Shown: in pieces, positions 41,236-54,400 of the stretch | How positions within the stretch are numbered: the stretch's first letter is position 1 | How the letters are laid out: each line of letters begins with the position of its first letter | Assembly: GCA_024734495.1 (NCBI GenBank) | Contig: JALMQS010000102.1 | Coordinates: 9,393,894-9,457,893, forward strand | DNA length: 64,000 bases | Source of the DNA: Forficula auricularia | Taxonomy: Eukaryota; Arthropoda; Insecta; Dermaptera; Forficulidae | Direction of reading: 5' to 3' | Program-made: the position numbers and the translations under genes | Notes under the pieces: model-generated | Told to the model about the DNA's origin: nothing | What the model saw: the letters and a program-made list of their open reading frames with translations, nothing else | Database searches by the model: none

Positions 41236-41960
41236 ATTTTTCCCTTTTAGAGGACATAGTTTTCTCCCTGCAGACCGTGTATTTTGCCTAACTGAGAAAA
41301 ACTCATGTGCAAAAAGCCTATAATTTTAATAAAAGGAGAGTACCATGAAAATAGCTATGAATAAATTGGGAAGAGTGCGACTTGTTTGATACAAAGAACC
41401 TGAACATATTTTACAAGAACATGGATTTTTCCCTTTTAGAGGACATAGTTTTCTCCCTGCAGACCGTGTATTTGGCCTAACTGAGAAAAACTCATGTGCA
41501 AAAAGCCTATAATTTTAACAAAAGGAGAGTACCATGAAAATAGCTATGAATAAATTGGGAAGAGTGCGACTTGTTTGATACAAAGAACCTGAACATATTT
41601 TACAAGAACATGGATTTTTCCCTTTTAGAGGACATAGTTTTCTCCCTGCAGACCGTGTATTTGGCCTAACTGAGAAAAACTCATGTGCAAAAAGCCTATA
41701 ATTTTAACAAAAGGAGAGTACCATGAAAATAGCTATGAATAAATTGGGAAGAGTGCGACTTGTTTGATACAAAGAACATGGATTTTTCTCTTTTAGAGGA
41801 CATAGTTTTCTCCCTGCAGACCGTGTATTTGGCCTAACTGAGAAAAACTCATGTGTAAAAAGCCTATAATTTTAACAAAAGGAGAGTACCATGAAAATAT
41901 CTATGAATAAATTGGGAAGAGTGCGACTTGTTTGATACAAAGAACCTAAACATATTTTAC
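41236..41960 (+). repeat. Tandem array, 189-bp unit, about 3.8 copies
   Basis: The string GGACATAGTTTTCTCCCTGC starts at 41252, 41441, 41630 and 41798, giving spacings of 189, 189 and 168 bases; the last unit lacks 21 bases. Copies are nearly identical. Each unit contains a reading FFPFRGHSFLPADRVFGLTE and, after a stop, KLGRVRLV. These resemble the C-terminal part of transposon-derived insect proteins of the DUF7869 kind (recalled, not searched). Confidence 0.85.
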
Positions 41961-43124
41961 AAGAAAATGGAGTCGATAAATGAAATAAAAATAATGATCA
42001 GACAGAAAACTAAAAAAGATTTCACAAATTGTATTAGTATGGGTAATGAAAATATTCATATTCGGGGGAGATCAAGAACAATTTGTATCACTGAAAAAGA
42101 AAAGAAAAAATAATCTCAGAAAAGTTCAACTGTAAATATTGCTTCTAATATTACAAAAGAGAAGAAGGCCCATGTTGAAACTGTTGAAGAAAATATTTGG
42201 AGATGACTAGACAATCTGGGGACATCCTGGTACAAACTTATAATTTTTGACGCCGACCCCTGAAGAGCCAGAAATATGTGACTGTTTTGAAAATGATTAT
42301 GTGAGCTGCACGTTTAAATACCTTATAATGAAAATACCTCCAGATTGATTTGTGTAAAATATTGTGCACTAGCTATATCTTTTATATTAAAAAAATGTTT
42401 TGCCCACATCATTTCCAATCAAACAGGGTTTTCTCCAAAAGTGCAAAACATGATTTGTCCAAAATACGAATTCTCTTTTTATACTAATAACCTATTAAAA
42501 TATCATATTTAAAGTTTTAAAACTTATATTAATTCATTTTCACTGCATTGAAGTTAACTAAGTTTTGGGATCCCCAGTTTTTAAGTCTGCCTAAGTCTAA
42601 ATTTATTGAGGAGGCAATGTCTGCACGTACAAATAATAAACCAATAAAGAAATAATGCAAAATTTGACTGGCTATAATCTGATCCCTACACTAATTTACA
42701 CACACTTCTACACATATACACACACACGAACATTCAATGGCCAAAATAGTTGTTTTTGGCATATTATATTTGTGCAATATCCTTCAAATATGCAATATTA
42801 CTTAAATATGCAATTTTATGCAATATTACTCAAATAGGCAAAAATATGCAGTATAAAATTTAACCCACAGTATCCTAGATGCATGATTCGGATAGATAAT
42901 TGATCTCCTGAGTCGTATGTGGCGACAAACAAAATATGCAATTGGATAGGAATCCGATCTCTACTTATAAATAATGTAAAGTTAGATTTTTGTGACAAAA
43001 CACGTTTTGCATTTTACCTCCTTATATAGACTCATTATATATATGCAGGACTTAATTTCTAAAAAAAAAGATCCCAAACAGCATTCGCGCAGAAATTGAG
43101 CCCTGTATATAATATGTACTAGTA
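41961..43124. other. Intergenic; possible tail of the amplified element
   Basis: Just after the array, a 61-codon frame (41928-42113) continues from the repeat, as expected if one unit is still joined to its original flank. The rest shows only (CA)n-type simple sequence near 42690-42730. Confidence 0.4.
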
Positions 43125-43192
43125 TATGTTTATTTGCATCAAAAAGGGACAACCTCAACTCTGCTACTCTCGGCAAACTAATTCTTTTCAAT
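43125..43192 (+). repeat. Hairpin family B, tail-only fragment
   Basis: TGTTTATTTGCATC and GGGACAACCTC from the variant stem are followed by CTCTGCTACTCTCGGCAAAC and TTTTCAAT. The left stem is absent. Confidence 0.6.
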
Positions 43193-45280
43193 GTTATCGT
43201 TCATATATTTTGTATAGTTAAAGCAGATAATATGACAGAAATTATACGCTCTTTAAATCTATATCAATAATAATGATTATCAACATGCACTGGTTCTATC
43301 TTTATTAGGCGAATATTCACAATCGGATCCATAATTAGCAGTGTCTGTAATCAAAAATTTTATTTAGATAAATGTGTCCGTACATAATTTGAAACGCAAA
43401 TTAATTTACTTAATAGACTAGACTTATTTTCGAAATGTTAAATAATTAATAATGAGGTTTCGGTTACTAGACAGGTAAAATGCCCTGTGATTAAATCACT
43501 TGAAAAGACAAAGTTGATTAATAAGTGATTGATCGATTTATTTATTTTTTATAATCTATATATTTTCCAATAAATTTTATTTTTGTTATCTATTTTTAAT
43601 TTTTTTATTTAATTCTAAAATGTTCAACATTTTCGTTGCTTATCTAAATATAAGTAAATTTGTCGTCCAACATAATTGAAAATTTTAAATTCAACTGCAA
43701 TAATTCAAAAAGTATTCAAGTTAACATTTTGTAATATGATAATGTTTCGTTCCTTATTCTCTCTTAGTATCTTAGTATTCAATACACCTGTATGTAAATT
43801 TTGTTAAATTAAGTAGAGAAGGTAAAATTTTCAGAACAAAAGAAAAGATGCTGTAGTAATCACTTGAAATCTCTTAGTAATTCACAAGTGTGTATATATT
43901 TTTATTTATAAAACAAAAACAACTGGTTTTACACATAGCGTTGTTAACATTCGAAAGAACGGTAAATATGAAAAAAGTTCAAATTTGCATTTCAAATTTT
44001 AAACGTACGAATATGTGTTACACCAAGATTTGACCCTAGAAAGTTAAGCTGGGCAAAATACACAACTTCAAGCAGAGAGAATGGTCTTAAGGAATCTGAA
44101 ATACGAAATGTATTTGAAATGTCAAATACATAAATATTATGTATTTGAAATGTCAAATACATAAATATTATGTATTTGAAACGCAGTTGCAGAATACAAA
44201 ATACACAATACTTTTATAAAAAATAATAGCATTATATTTACTATTGTCCAGTTAATAATATATTTTTGATTAATATTTGAATACAAATTTTAATTTTATA
44301 AATATACTAGATGTATATTAGTTAAATAATCAACGACTTGATTTCTGGACCTGTTATGTTATATATAAAAATGTATAATTAGTTTAAATTCTTCTAATCA
44401 TAAAATAAATATAATATAAACTTGGTATAATCAATAAATAACTTTTAGCTATTACATATTTTCTAGCTATTTATCTTTATAATTATGGCAATTGGTAGAA
44501 AAATTGAATAAATATTAAAATAAATAGACAGCTATAGTAATATAATCTTAAGAGATGAGAAAACTTCTAAGAATGCACAACGTTTTGAACATGGCTTCAG
44601 CTTGGGAATTCATTCTTGGACATACAGCTAGATGGTAATGAACATATCACAGATATAGTGTTCAAAATGCTGTCGATTCTAATGAGTTTATCTCATTAAA
44701 AATCTCCGAATTGGGAACTCTCATCCGAAATCTCTCGATTGATAATTTCTATACTATAATCCAAAAAATATAACTTACTTATATACAAATAAATTTCAAA
44801 TACATGTATTTTAAAGTGCTCATCTCTACCTGAAAGAGGGGATTCACCCTCACATCAGAGAAAGAATTGGGGGAGATTCAGGTTTTAATTAAAGTCAGAG
44901 GAAGTGGATGCGGGTGTTGAACAATTGGAGGATGTAATTCTCGTGTGTTCTAGCCTCAAGAAGACATAGAAACCAATTAGCGAATTCATTTGTTAGATTT
45001 GCTCTCAATTCGATCTCCAGTGTTGAAACTCACGTGTTTCGTCAAATTGAGGCTTTTATGGTAATCATTGATTTTATATTGTTAGAACAGACGCCAAGGT
45101 AGTATCTTTAAAAAAGGAAAAGATCGGAGACGGTTTTACGATGGGCCTGAGAATCAAATAAGCTAGATAAGGCGGAGGCGGATTCTCCTATTCTAAATTA
45201 CATCCAAGGCATTAGCAGTCTCATTCTAGAGGTATCAATTTTTTCATTCATTCTCAAATAATTTTATGATTTTAAGAAAA
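43193..45280. other. Intergenic AT-rich sequence
   Basis: Palindromic tandem units (TATTTGAAATGTCAAATACA, period about 34) are at 44108-44178. A (TTA)n run lies at about 45290-45308. No genes are recognised. Confidence 0.5.
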
Positions 45281-45282
45281 TC

Positions 45283-45288
45283 TTTATT
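45283..45288 (-). promoter_or_regulatory. Candidate polyadenylation signal of the MINPP-like gene
   Basis: TTTATT on the + strand reads AATAAA on the minus strand, about 130 bases past the stop codon at 45417-45419. Confidence 0.45.
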
Positions 45289-45416
45289 TTTATTATTATT
45301 ATTATTATTTTTTTTTTTTTGAACAACTATGATATAATTTTATAAATATTCAAAAATTGCACAATTTTTTTTTCTCAAATAGAAAATAGAACTTTAATTA
45401 GAGCTAATAAGTCTTT

Positions 45417-48400
45417 TTAACGGTGCCATAAAATTAATAGATTCATAGTAAATGCAAGGAAAATTAATAATACAGAAACAGTCGTGGAACTTGGAGCGCT
45501 GTTCCAGCCATATTCACACCAGTCGAGATTACAACTATAGGTTTTATAGAATATCTCCTTTATATTCTCCCATGAGCAAAGTCCATTATTACAACCCTCA
45601 TAATCAATTAATTTTTCTTGTAAATAGAACATCACTCGATTTCCTTCTCCTTCGGAGCATCTAAAAAAATATCGAAAAATAAAATTATTATTGTACCTAT
45701 TATTATTATTATTGTAGAACATAAGCAAAAAAAAACAATTGTGTCACCGAAGCTTCAAGAAAAAATGGTCCCTTTACATTAAGCCAAATAATAAATAATA
45801 ATACAGCGGTCGGCGCTCGAAGTGTTACCAATTAAAAATGCTGTAATTTAGTCAATTTTTATTTTTTTCATTTAAAAACTTAAGTATATCTTAAATATAT
45901 TCTTAAAACATTTCAAATTTTAAGAAAAATATGTTATTGTTCAATGTAGCCACCTTTAACGCGGATAATAGCATCGACTCTATCCGGGAAGGCTTCAGAC
46001 GCTGCACGAATGTGGTCTGATGATATTTTGCGAAGAGCAATCTCTAAGGCGTTGACCGTCTGATATTTTTTAGTTTATACTTTGGCCTCAAGAATGGATC
46101 ATATGGAAAAATCCATTGGGTTTAAGTCCGGGGAATATGGTGGCCATTGTTGTGAAGAAATGAAGCTGGGAGTTTTTTCTTGTAAAAAAACGTTGGTTTT
46201 TACGGATTTTATAGGATGGGGCCGAGTCTTGTTGAAACGTCCAATGGTTTCTACCGAATTGTTTACGTGCCAAGGTAACAAAGCATCGTTTAAAATATTT
46301 TCACTTGGTAACACTTCGAGCGCCGACCACTGTATATACTTTATTTATACACATAAAAACACTGCGTCTATAAACAATCCAAAAACTCAAGCTTCTTTTT
46401 TACTTGTCCTATTATAATTACATAAGAGAAAAATAGATGGGCTCGATAAAAACTCAAAAGACCCTTGAAAGGGTTGATGGTCAAACAAGTTTGGCAACCT
46501 CCTGATCTAGATACATTTTGAGTAACTAAATATTTTGAAACATTTTTACCTCTATCTGTACTTAGTAAGTACAATTTTCACTGTTATCTATTAAAAAAAA
46601 AGATTCATAAAACAAGATACATCTTTGGACCAAATTTTTAAAAAATTGTAATTCCTTAAATGCATTCAAATTTTTTTCACTTGTGTGATAAATAACCCTT
46701 AAAGTTTGAAGAATTATTTTATTTTAAAGAAAAAGAAACAGAGAAATATATTACTTGTAAAAGACCGCTGCTAAATTGGTTGCGAAGGGCATCAATTTGG
46801 AACTTTTCCATTCTCGACTATCCATTGCATCATAGTTATGCGCGAGAAGTGGAATCTGATCTCTTGCAATACCCATATAAGCCAAAGTCATAGCCACCAT
46901 GATGTCGGTGGTGAAATGAAACACACCTAAAGGCTCATTGGTGTTTCCTTCTGCTAAGCGCGTGAAAAATTATGAAAATAAAATTAATTGTCTCAGACTA
47001 ATACTAATCAACAATTTTTTCTTACAAATTAAAAATCTTTTTCTATTTTTAAAATTTTTCATTTATTTATATGCTAAATATAATCAGAAAATATTTATTT
47101 GCTCAAATTTAATAAATCACTCACTCTTTTATATATAAAAAATATATATATAAACTGGGTTCAATAAAACACCTTTAATAAAACGTTTCGGCCTGAATTT
47201 ATTTGGCCATCTTCAGTTAACTAGGAGTTATACACAAAATGCGGTACACATATGTGATCGAACCAAGCCTTGTCAAAAATAAAAATTTTAGTTTCATGTA
47301 AATTTATAACGTGCCTGGACCCAAAAGTTTCAGAATGAAAGCACTTTCATTCTGAAACTTGCAAAGACAGAAAAAAATTTATTAGTTGGTCTATTTGGGA
47401 ATAAAATTGAAAAATTATTCATTTATTATGCTTAGAAAAAGATAGTTATTTCAAAAAGTTCTAATTTGGATGAATTTATTGAAACATTATTCTTTTATTA
47501 TGCTTAGAAAAAGATAGTTATTTCAAAAAGTTCTAATTTGGATTAATTTATTAAGAAACTAATAAATCTCCATTGATTTTCTATTAATTATTATCGAGGG
47601 TAAATTAATAAAAGAGTATCTCTAGCACTTTATGATTGCATATCGAACTGGATTCTAATGGTATCATCATTCTGTAAAAAGTTAATCAAAATCGGTGTTT
47701 TTTAATTGGGTAATTTTCGTAGACCGCGGGCCTCTCTAAACGCGGGGCCTGGTTCCGGCGAACGCGCTCAACCTGCCTTGCGCCGGGCCTGGCAATAACC
47801 TCTAGAAAATTATTAATCAGATTTTTTTATAAAGAATGAAAAATGACCAGTTTATTTATAATAATCGACTTACGTGAAACGTTCAATCATATCCTTGATA
47901 GGTGGACATCCAAGTTGAACATTCATACTTTGTCCATATCCTGCTTTGTAATAAGTCTCCAAATCATTTGTGTATTCTAAAATCTGAAATAAATATACGA
48001 TTTCGTTTTTAATATCTATTTTTTTTTATGAAAATGATGAGAGAAGTAGTTACACCAAAAAGATGCAATCCCTAAAGGCCTGGGTTGGCCCCTCCATCGT
48101 GAAAAGAAGAAGAAAGAAATTAATGAGCTAGGCGGGGGTCGAAATTTATTTAAATATAACAAAAAGTTTGGAGGTAAATTGATAAATAATCATCATGGCA
48201 TTTTTACTCAGATATTTACATATAATATATATATGACCTATTATTAAGTATATTTCATTTTCACATTACATTTTGCTTTTCCCCCCTTATTAAACAAAAA
48301 AAAATTAAGTAGGTACATTTCACATTTCACAAAATTGTATTAATGATTACGTACACAGGTCTGAAAAGAAAATGTTGTTTGAATAATTTAATGTGATTCT

Positions 48401-51400
48401 TATAGTACATATACGTATACGTATGTATTGTCGGCTGGTAAATAGAAAAATATTTCTTTTTTCCCTATTACATCACATTTTTTCACAAAGCAAGTATTTA
48501 TTTTTTTTATTTTATTTATTAATGATGTTATGTACATAGGTCAGAGTAGACCCTTATAGTGTACAATCAAAAAAAGAAAAAAAGAAACTGACAAATATAG
48601 AGATTAACAATATAAAGAAAAATGAAATATAAATTAGATACAAAAATACAAGAAACAGAACAAAACGTAAAAAAAAATACAACATATAAAATACAAAGTA
48701 TAAGTATATTACAAAATATAAATTACATAATATAAAATATAAGCTAGAGGCTATAGCATTAGCATGATAGGGCTTCAGTGAGTCCACTGCAGAAAGCGGG
48801 CAGCAGAGGATGGTTGTCTTAGGGCAGAGGGCATTGAGTTCCACAGTCGTGGGGCTGTGATCTCAAATGCCCTCGATCTGGAGGGCAGTCTGGGTGTCGT
48901 GGGCATACCAGGCTCTTGATCTTATTGAAGGACCAGGGGTAAGTAGTTCCGCCAGGTAGGAGGGAGACCCTGATATAAGGACCCTATGGACAAACCTCAG
49001 GTACCTAAACTTTAGATAGTTAGGAAGGCTCGAAGCCTAATACCTCTACTGCTTTCTCAGAAACATGATCCATATGGCCCAGGTCGTAAATGTATCTTAT
49101 GCACGAATTAAGTGCCACCGATAACCTGTGGAGAGAAACGCTGTCGAGGCCGTAGTAGACGACCTCTCCGTTCAAGAAGTGGGGTAATAATAATACGAGA
49201 ACAAGTCTACGGCGCAGCCAGACAGGTGTTACGTGGGCCATTTTTCGGAGAGGATACAACGAACCGTATACTCTTTTACAGATCAGACTAACATGGTCAC
49301 TCCATGTCAATCTAGAGTTAATGACTATGCCAAGATCTCTGACATGTTCGGAGTAGGGGATGTCTGTGCCACAGACATTCACCGCAGGAATCACTCCCTG
49401 ATCACGGGAGGATAATACAATCGCCTGTGTCTTCGTGGGGTTGAGCATCAATCCGTTCACGGTAGACCACATGGAGATCGATTCAATGTCGGTATTAATT
49501 TTTTCAACAGTATTAATGATGGTATAAAGGTATAAACGAAAGTTCACTATATTTTGGCCTGTAAATTCTTCAAAATGTTTTTTTTTTAGATTTTTTAAAA
49601 ATTTTTATTTACTTATCGACCATGCAATGAATAAAAAAAAAATAGAAAATACTAAAATCTTAATTTTTCAATAAGTTATATGTGGGTTTGAAGAATAAAT
49701 ATATTTATTTATGTTTATTTTTAGATTTTTGTTAATTCGTTACTTCTTATAAGGGATTATTGAAATATTAGTAATAATAAAATAATACTAATTTTTGAGT
49801 TATGGGGTCTTAAAGAGTGAAAAATGAGTAATAGTGAATCTTTTTTTTTCTTAATCATATCTACTTGTTGGTGTATCGAAGAATAATAAAAGAAAATACT
49901 AAAACCTTAAATTGTGAGTAAGTTATGTGGGTTCAGAGAATGAGAAAAATTGAAAATTTCAAAATGTACCAAAAAATTGTGATGCGATATAATTTTTTTA
50001 GTAGTATTTGTATTTGGGTGTAGAAATCAGAATCTTACTCAATAATATGAACAAATTTTCTAAATTAAATTTCGCTCATCTGTATTTGGGCATAGTTATT
50101 TTGGTAGAATAATACTCTAAAAAAACTATTCATTGCTTCTACTCAAAACTAAGATCGTCGTTAAATGGAATGTCAAACAGGTAATTATCATTTAAATAGA
50201 GTACCTATATTAATTTTCATTCATTTTGCAAAAATAGAATAGAAATTGCCGAAACACTGATAAAGAAAAAAAAACAATTCATGGAAAGTGATAAGTGAAC
50301 TTTTCATAATAATTTCTTTCTCGACTTGGACGGCGATGATAAGATTGTCCAGGTAACGGTGTTTTATTGAAGAAAAGAAAATCTTTTTTTCATTTAAGTT
50401 TAGACAATAGAGAAGGGTTGTGTCCTGCGAGACCGCGAGAGAGATCCTTCTCAGCTAATATTACCAGCATCCTGGTAAGTTTATCTATTTATCATTCTAA
50501 TTAATTCAATTCAATTCTTCAATTTATCTTATAATGTCCTTTTCATCGTTAATGCTATGATAAAAAATAAAAACGCTTCTATTTATTTTATAATGACGCC
50601 AAAAAATAATAAAAAAATTATTTAGTTTATTAAAATTATTGTTATATTTTAGTGAGAATAGTAAACTAATTGATCTAAAATTTGGGTTTAATGAAAGTAG
50701 ATTATAAAAAGTTCTTTGGGAATATTCAAGGGTTTGGATTGGAGTCCTAACTATTTTGTGATGCTGGGTTTTAAAGGATTGAAAATTCTATTTATTTTTT
50801 ACTTTGATTAATTTGACTTCAAAGGGATGATTATCGATAATAAAATAAGTTATTTACAAAATATTATTTTAAATTGGGAAGTTGGAAGAAATTAATTGAA
50901 CTATATTCTGCTTGGGCAAATTCAATTCAGCAATTCTTCTTCTTCGAGTGCCATACCCGAAACGGGTGTCGGCTCCTCTCCACATATACCTGTGCTGAGT
51001 GTGTTTAGTTGTTTTACACAGATATACGGGACCTACTTTTTAACGCCGGTTCCGAACGGCTAATTTGGAGAGGTGACTAGGCAATTATACTCTTGGTAGG
51101 TTGCCATTACTTTCCAAGAGGAGGTGACTGCAAATATCTATAATAACCAGCGATCTTCGAGTCAGCGACCCGACACTCTACCCACTGACCCACAGTCACC
51201 TCAGCAATAAATGGTTGAATTAATATAACATTCTGAACAGCATATAAAAATAAATTTTATTGACTTCATCTGTAAATTGGAGGAATAAGTGGTGATAGAA
51301 ACTATCTAATAATTTTCATAATTTTTTTTTTATTTATTTATTTGTTCTCGGAAACAAAACCTTTTACATACAGTCGATTTTCAGTCGACCCAATAATTTA

Positions 51401-54400
51401 GTTGGGTTGGTTTGAAATCGTGATGCATTATCAATTTATAACCAACTCTAATTAACTAAGCTCGATTTTTTTATCATAAGTGCTCACCTTTTGATTAAAT
51501 AATCGAGTTGATCTGCAGTTGTGTTGTGTATGCACCTACATTAAACTTAACATACCTATGTTCATCAACTAAACTATCGCTAGGAACACACAGTCGATTT
51601 TCAGTCGAGCGATAGTTTAGTTGATGGACATAAATATATTAAGTTTAATGTAGGTGCATACACAACTACAACTGAAGATCAACTCGATTATTTAATCAAA
51701 ATCGATCGATGGACACTTTTGATAAAAAAATCGAGCTTAGTTAGTTAATTAGAGCTGGTTATAAATTGCTAATTCATCACGATTTCAAACCAGCCCAAGG
51801 AAATTGTTGGGTTGACTGAAAATCGACTGTGTGCCTAGCCTTAGTCAGATCCGATGTGATTATTATTTTATTTTCAATGTATTTGTTTTATATCTGTGTG
51901 AGTGTGCAAAAATTAGTGCGGAGTGAAATTATTGCTGTCAAATATGTGCAGTGAGCCGAGTTTGAACCCGAGCCTCATGTTTTGTAAGCAGAAACTCTTA
52001 TCCCTCAGACAACCTGACACCTAATTTCTATAACATTGATTTACATTGTCTATTTGACTGAAGAATACTCCTTGAATATTACAATAGGAAATTATTTATT
52101 ATAAAAATTAAAAACATAACCTTTCGACCACTAATTCTGTGATTGTACTGTTATTAAGTTTTTAAATAGTTACGAAATTCCACTACTATCGACATTTTAT
52201 TTTGTTATTTTAAGAGTTTCCATATTCTAATTTCTACATCACCATTCGAATACCTACTTTTTCCCTAACTTAAAAATAATTAAATTAACTTGAAATATTA
52301 AATTAAACATAATTGAATCAATTTACATATAATGGAATAAAAATACCTTAATTAATTGTAGAGCATTACCTTAAGTTGTTCTTTATTAAAGGCCGCACAC
52401 CAAGGTGACAAGTCTTTCAGATTCACTGCTTTGTCATATGCGCACATTTTATACATCGTTGCTATTTGCTCTAAAAATTGATAGACAAAAAATAAATTAG
52501 TATCTTACAGATAGGGCCAAATTTGTATATTTAATCATAATTCATCTTGAAAACTTTAAAACCTGGTATGTGAATTTTTCATGATTTTAGGATATTTAGT
52601 ATATAGATAGTTTTCCATAATATAATTTTAAGTTTAATCTTCTTAGAAAAAATCTGCACTAGCAGACTAGCAATAAATGATATCTTAAATTTTGCAAACA
52701 ATCCCTATCTTCAAAATTTTTAATTTCTACTCCAATCGAAGTATTGGAATGGCTTCAATTGGCTTTGAATTCGAAACATGCGTTTTGAGATTCCAAACAT
52801 CCTTTAAGACCATTTTTTAAAAAATCATTCATTTGTCATGTTTGTAATCTCGGAAAGTGAAAATTTCATGAAAATAGTCATTTAGTTATCTTCAGGAGAA
52901 ATCAGAGCAAGATTTGTTTCAAATTTCAAGAAACATTTGCTTCAAACATGTTTTCCAAATTTCTTAGTGACTTGTAAATTTTCTATATTTAAAATTATCT
53001 ATCTTACTATTTCTTACTTATACATTTTTTATCTATGAAAGAAGTTATTTAAATTTGTTTGAAATGAATTTCAATTTCAATTTCGGTACTCTGCATTTTT
53101 TTAATGAAAACTCAGTGATTTACCAGAATTCCTATCACTAATATTTTATTTACGATACAAATGAAGAAACAGAAATTCACCCACCTTAAAAATAACTAAA
53201 AATTTGAATAGCTGAAAAAAAATGTTTATTCTTTTATAAGATCGACTTGGAAAAAACGAATTTCTAGTTTAATATTCTTTAATAAAAATGTATATTGGCC
53301 GATTATTATTGATAAATTGAAAATAGAGTAAATAATAAATTAAAATAATTAATAACCCTATATCTTATAACAAAATACTTTTCGAAATTTTTCTGAAATA
53401 AAGTATTTTTTCTTCTTGATCAAATATTTGATAATCGAATCATTTGCTCTTAAGCTGAGAACTCTCTTTCAAATAACATTTCGTTTTTTAATTTTAGATA
53501 TTATTGAAACAGAAGTCGTTACACTTGTTATCTTAAAGGCACAGATTATAATATTCAAGTTTTAAGGGATTTATGCGTCCGTCACAGGGTATTAAAAATT
53601 AAATATTTCAAATATAATTATTGTATTTAATTGGAAAAATAGTAAAAACTTTTTCAAGACTCCGGTACCTTCGCTAGTTAAGCCTCTCTAGTATGCGCAA
53701 ATTTTTTAGGAGCGGGCCAAAAAAACAGAAAAAATTTTGGCAGGCCAATATAATTTATTATAAAACTCAATAAAGACTCAAAAAATATATTTTTAAAATT
53801 CTTATATTAGTAATGTGATGAATACAGCTGTGACTGCATTTCTAAAAGTTCCTCATAATCTGGTTGGAACCGGGATTTTACTGATTCTGGGAAGTGACTT
53901 AAATGCTTATCTCTCAGTCTTGTTTCTAATACAAAATTCTTTCGAAACTTTATAGTAGAAAACGCTTGTTCACCAGTGGCATGCGGTCCATAGATGCTAT
54001 GGATGCGGCGCATCCCTAAAATTTCAAAACATTTAGAGTATTTTCATGTCAAAAATCTAATGTTAAATTTAAAAAAATAACGAAAAATTCAATGATGCGC
54101 TGTATATTCAATGAAATATGCAAAAAGGAACGACGAATAAAATAAAATTTAAAAAATGAAGGGTTCTTTTTGATTCCTCTGGTTGAAAAGTCATCGCCCG
54201 CCATTGTTGTATACATATATGGAAAATTTCGCATATACAAAAAATGGATCACGCCATTAATGATTTTTTTTTTTAAATATTAAAATTGAAAATTTCTCTA
54301 CTGTTGTTTCGAATTCTATGGATGGAAGGATAGAACTTCTAAATGATTCGTATCTGACCCGCAGTTATAAGTTTTTCCATCACTGTAATAAACTATTAGG

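Noticed and set aside
41236..41960. CRISPR-like array
   Set aside because: The units are 189-bp direct tandem copies without spacers; the context is eukaryotic.
46082..46417. 111-codon + strand frame
   Set aside because: It is the complement of the deleted Tc1/mariner transposase region and its terminal repeat.
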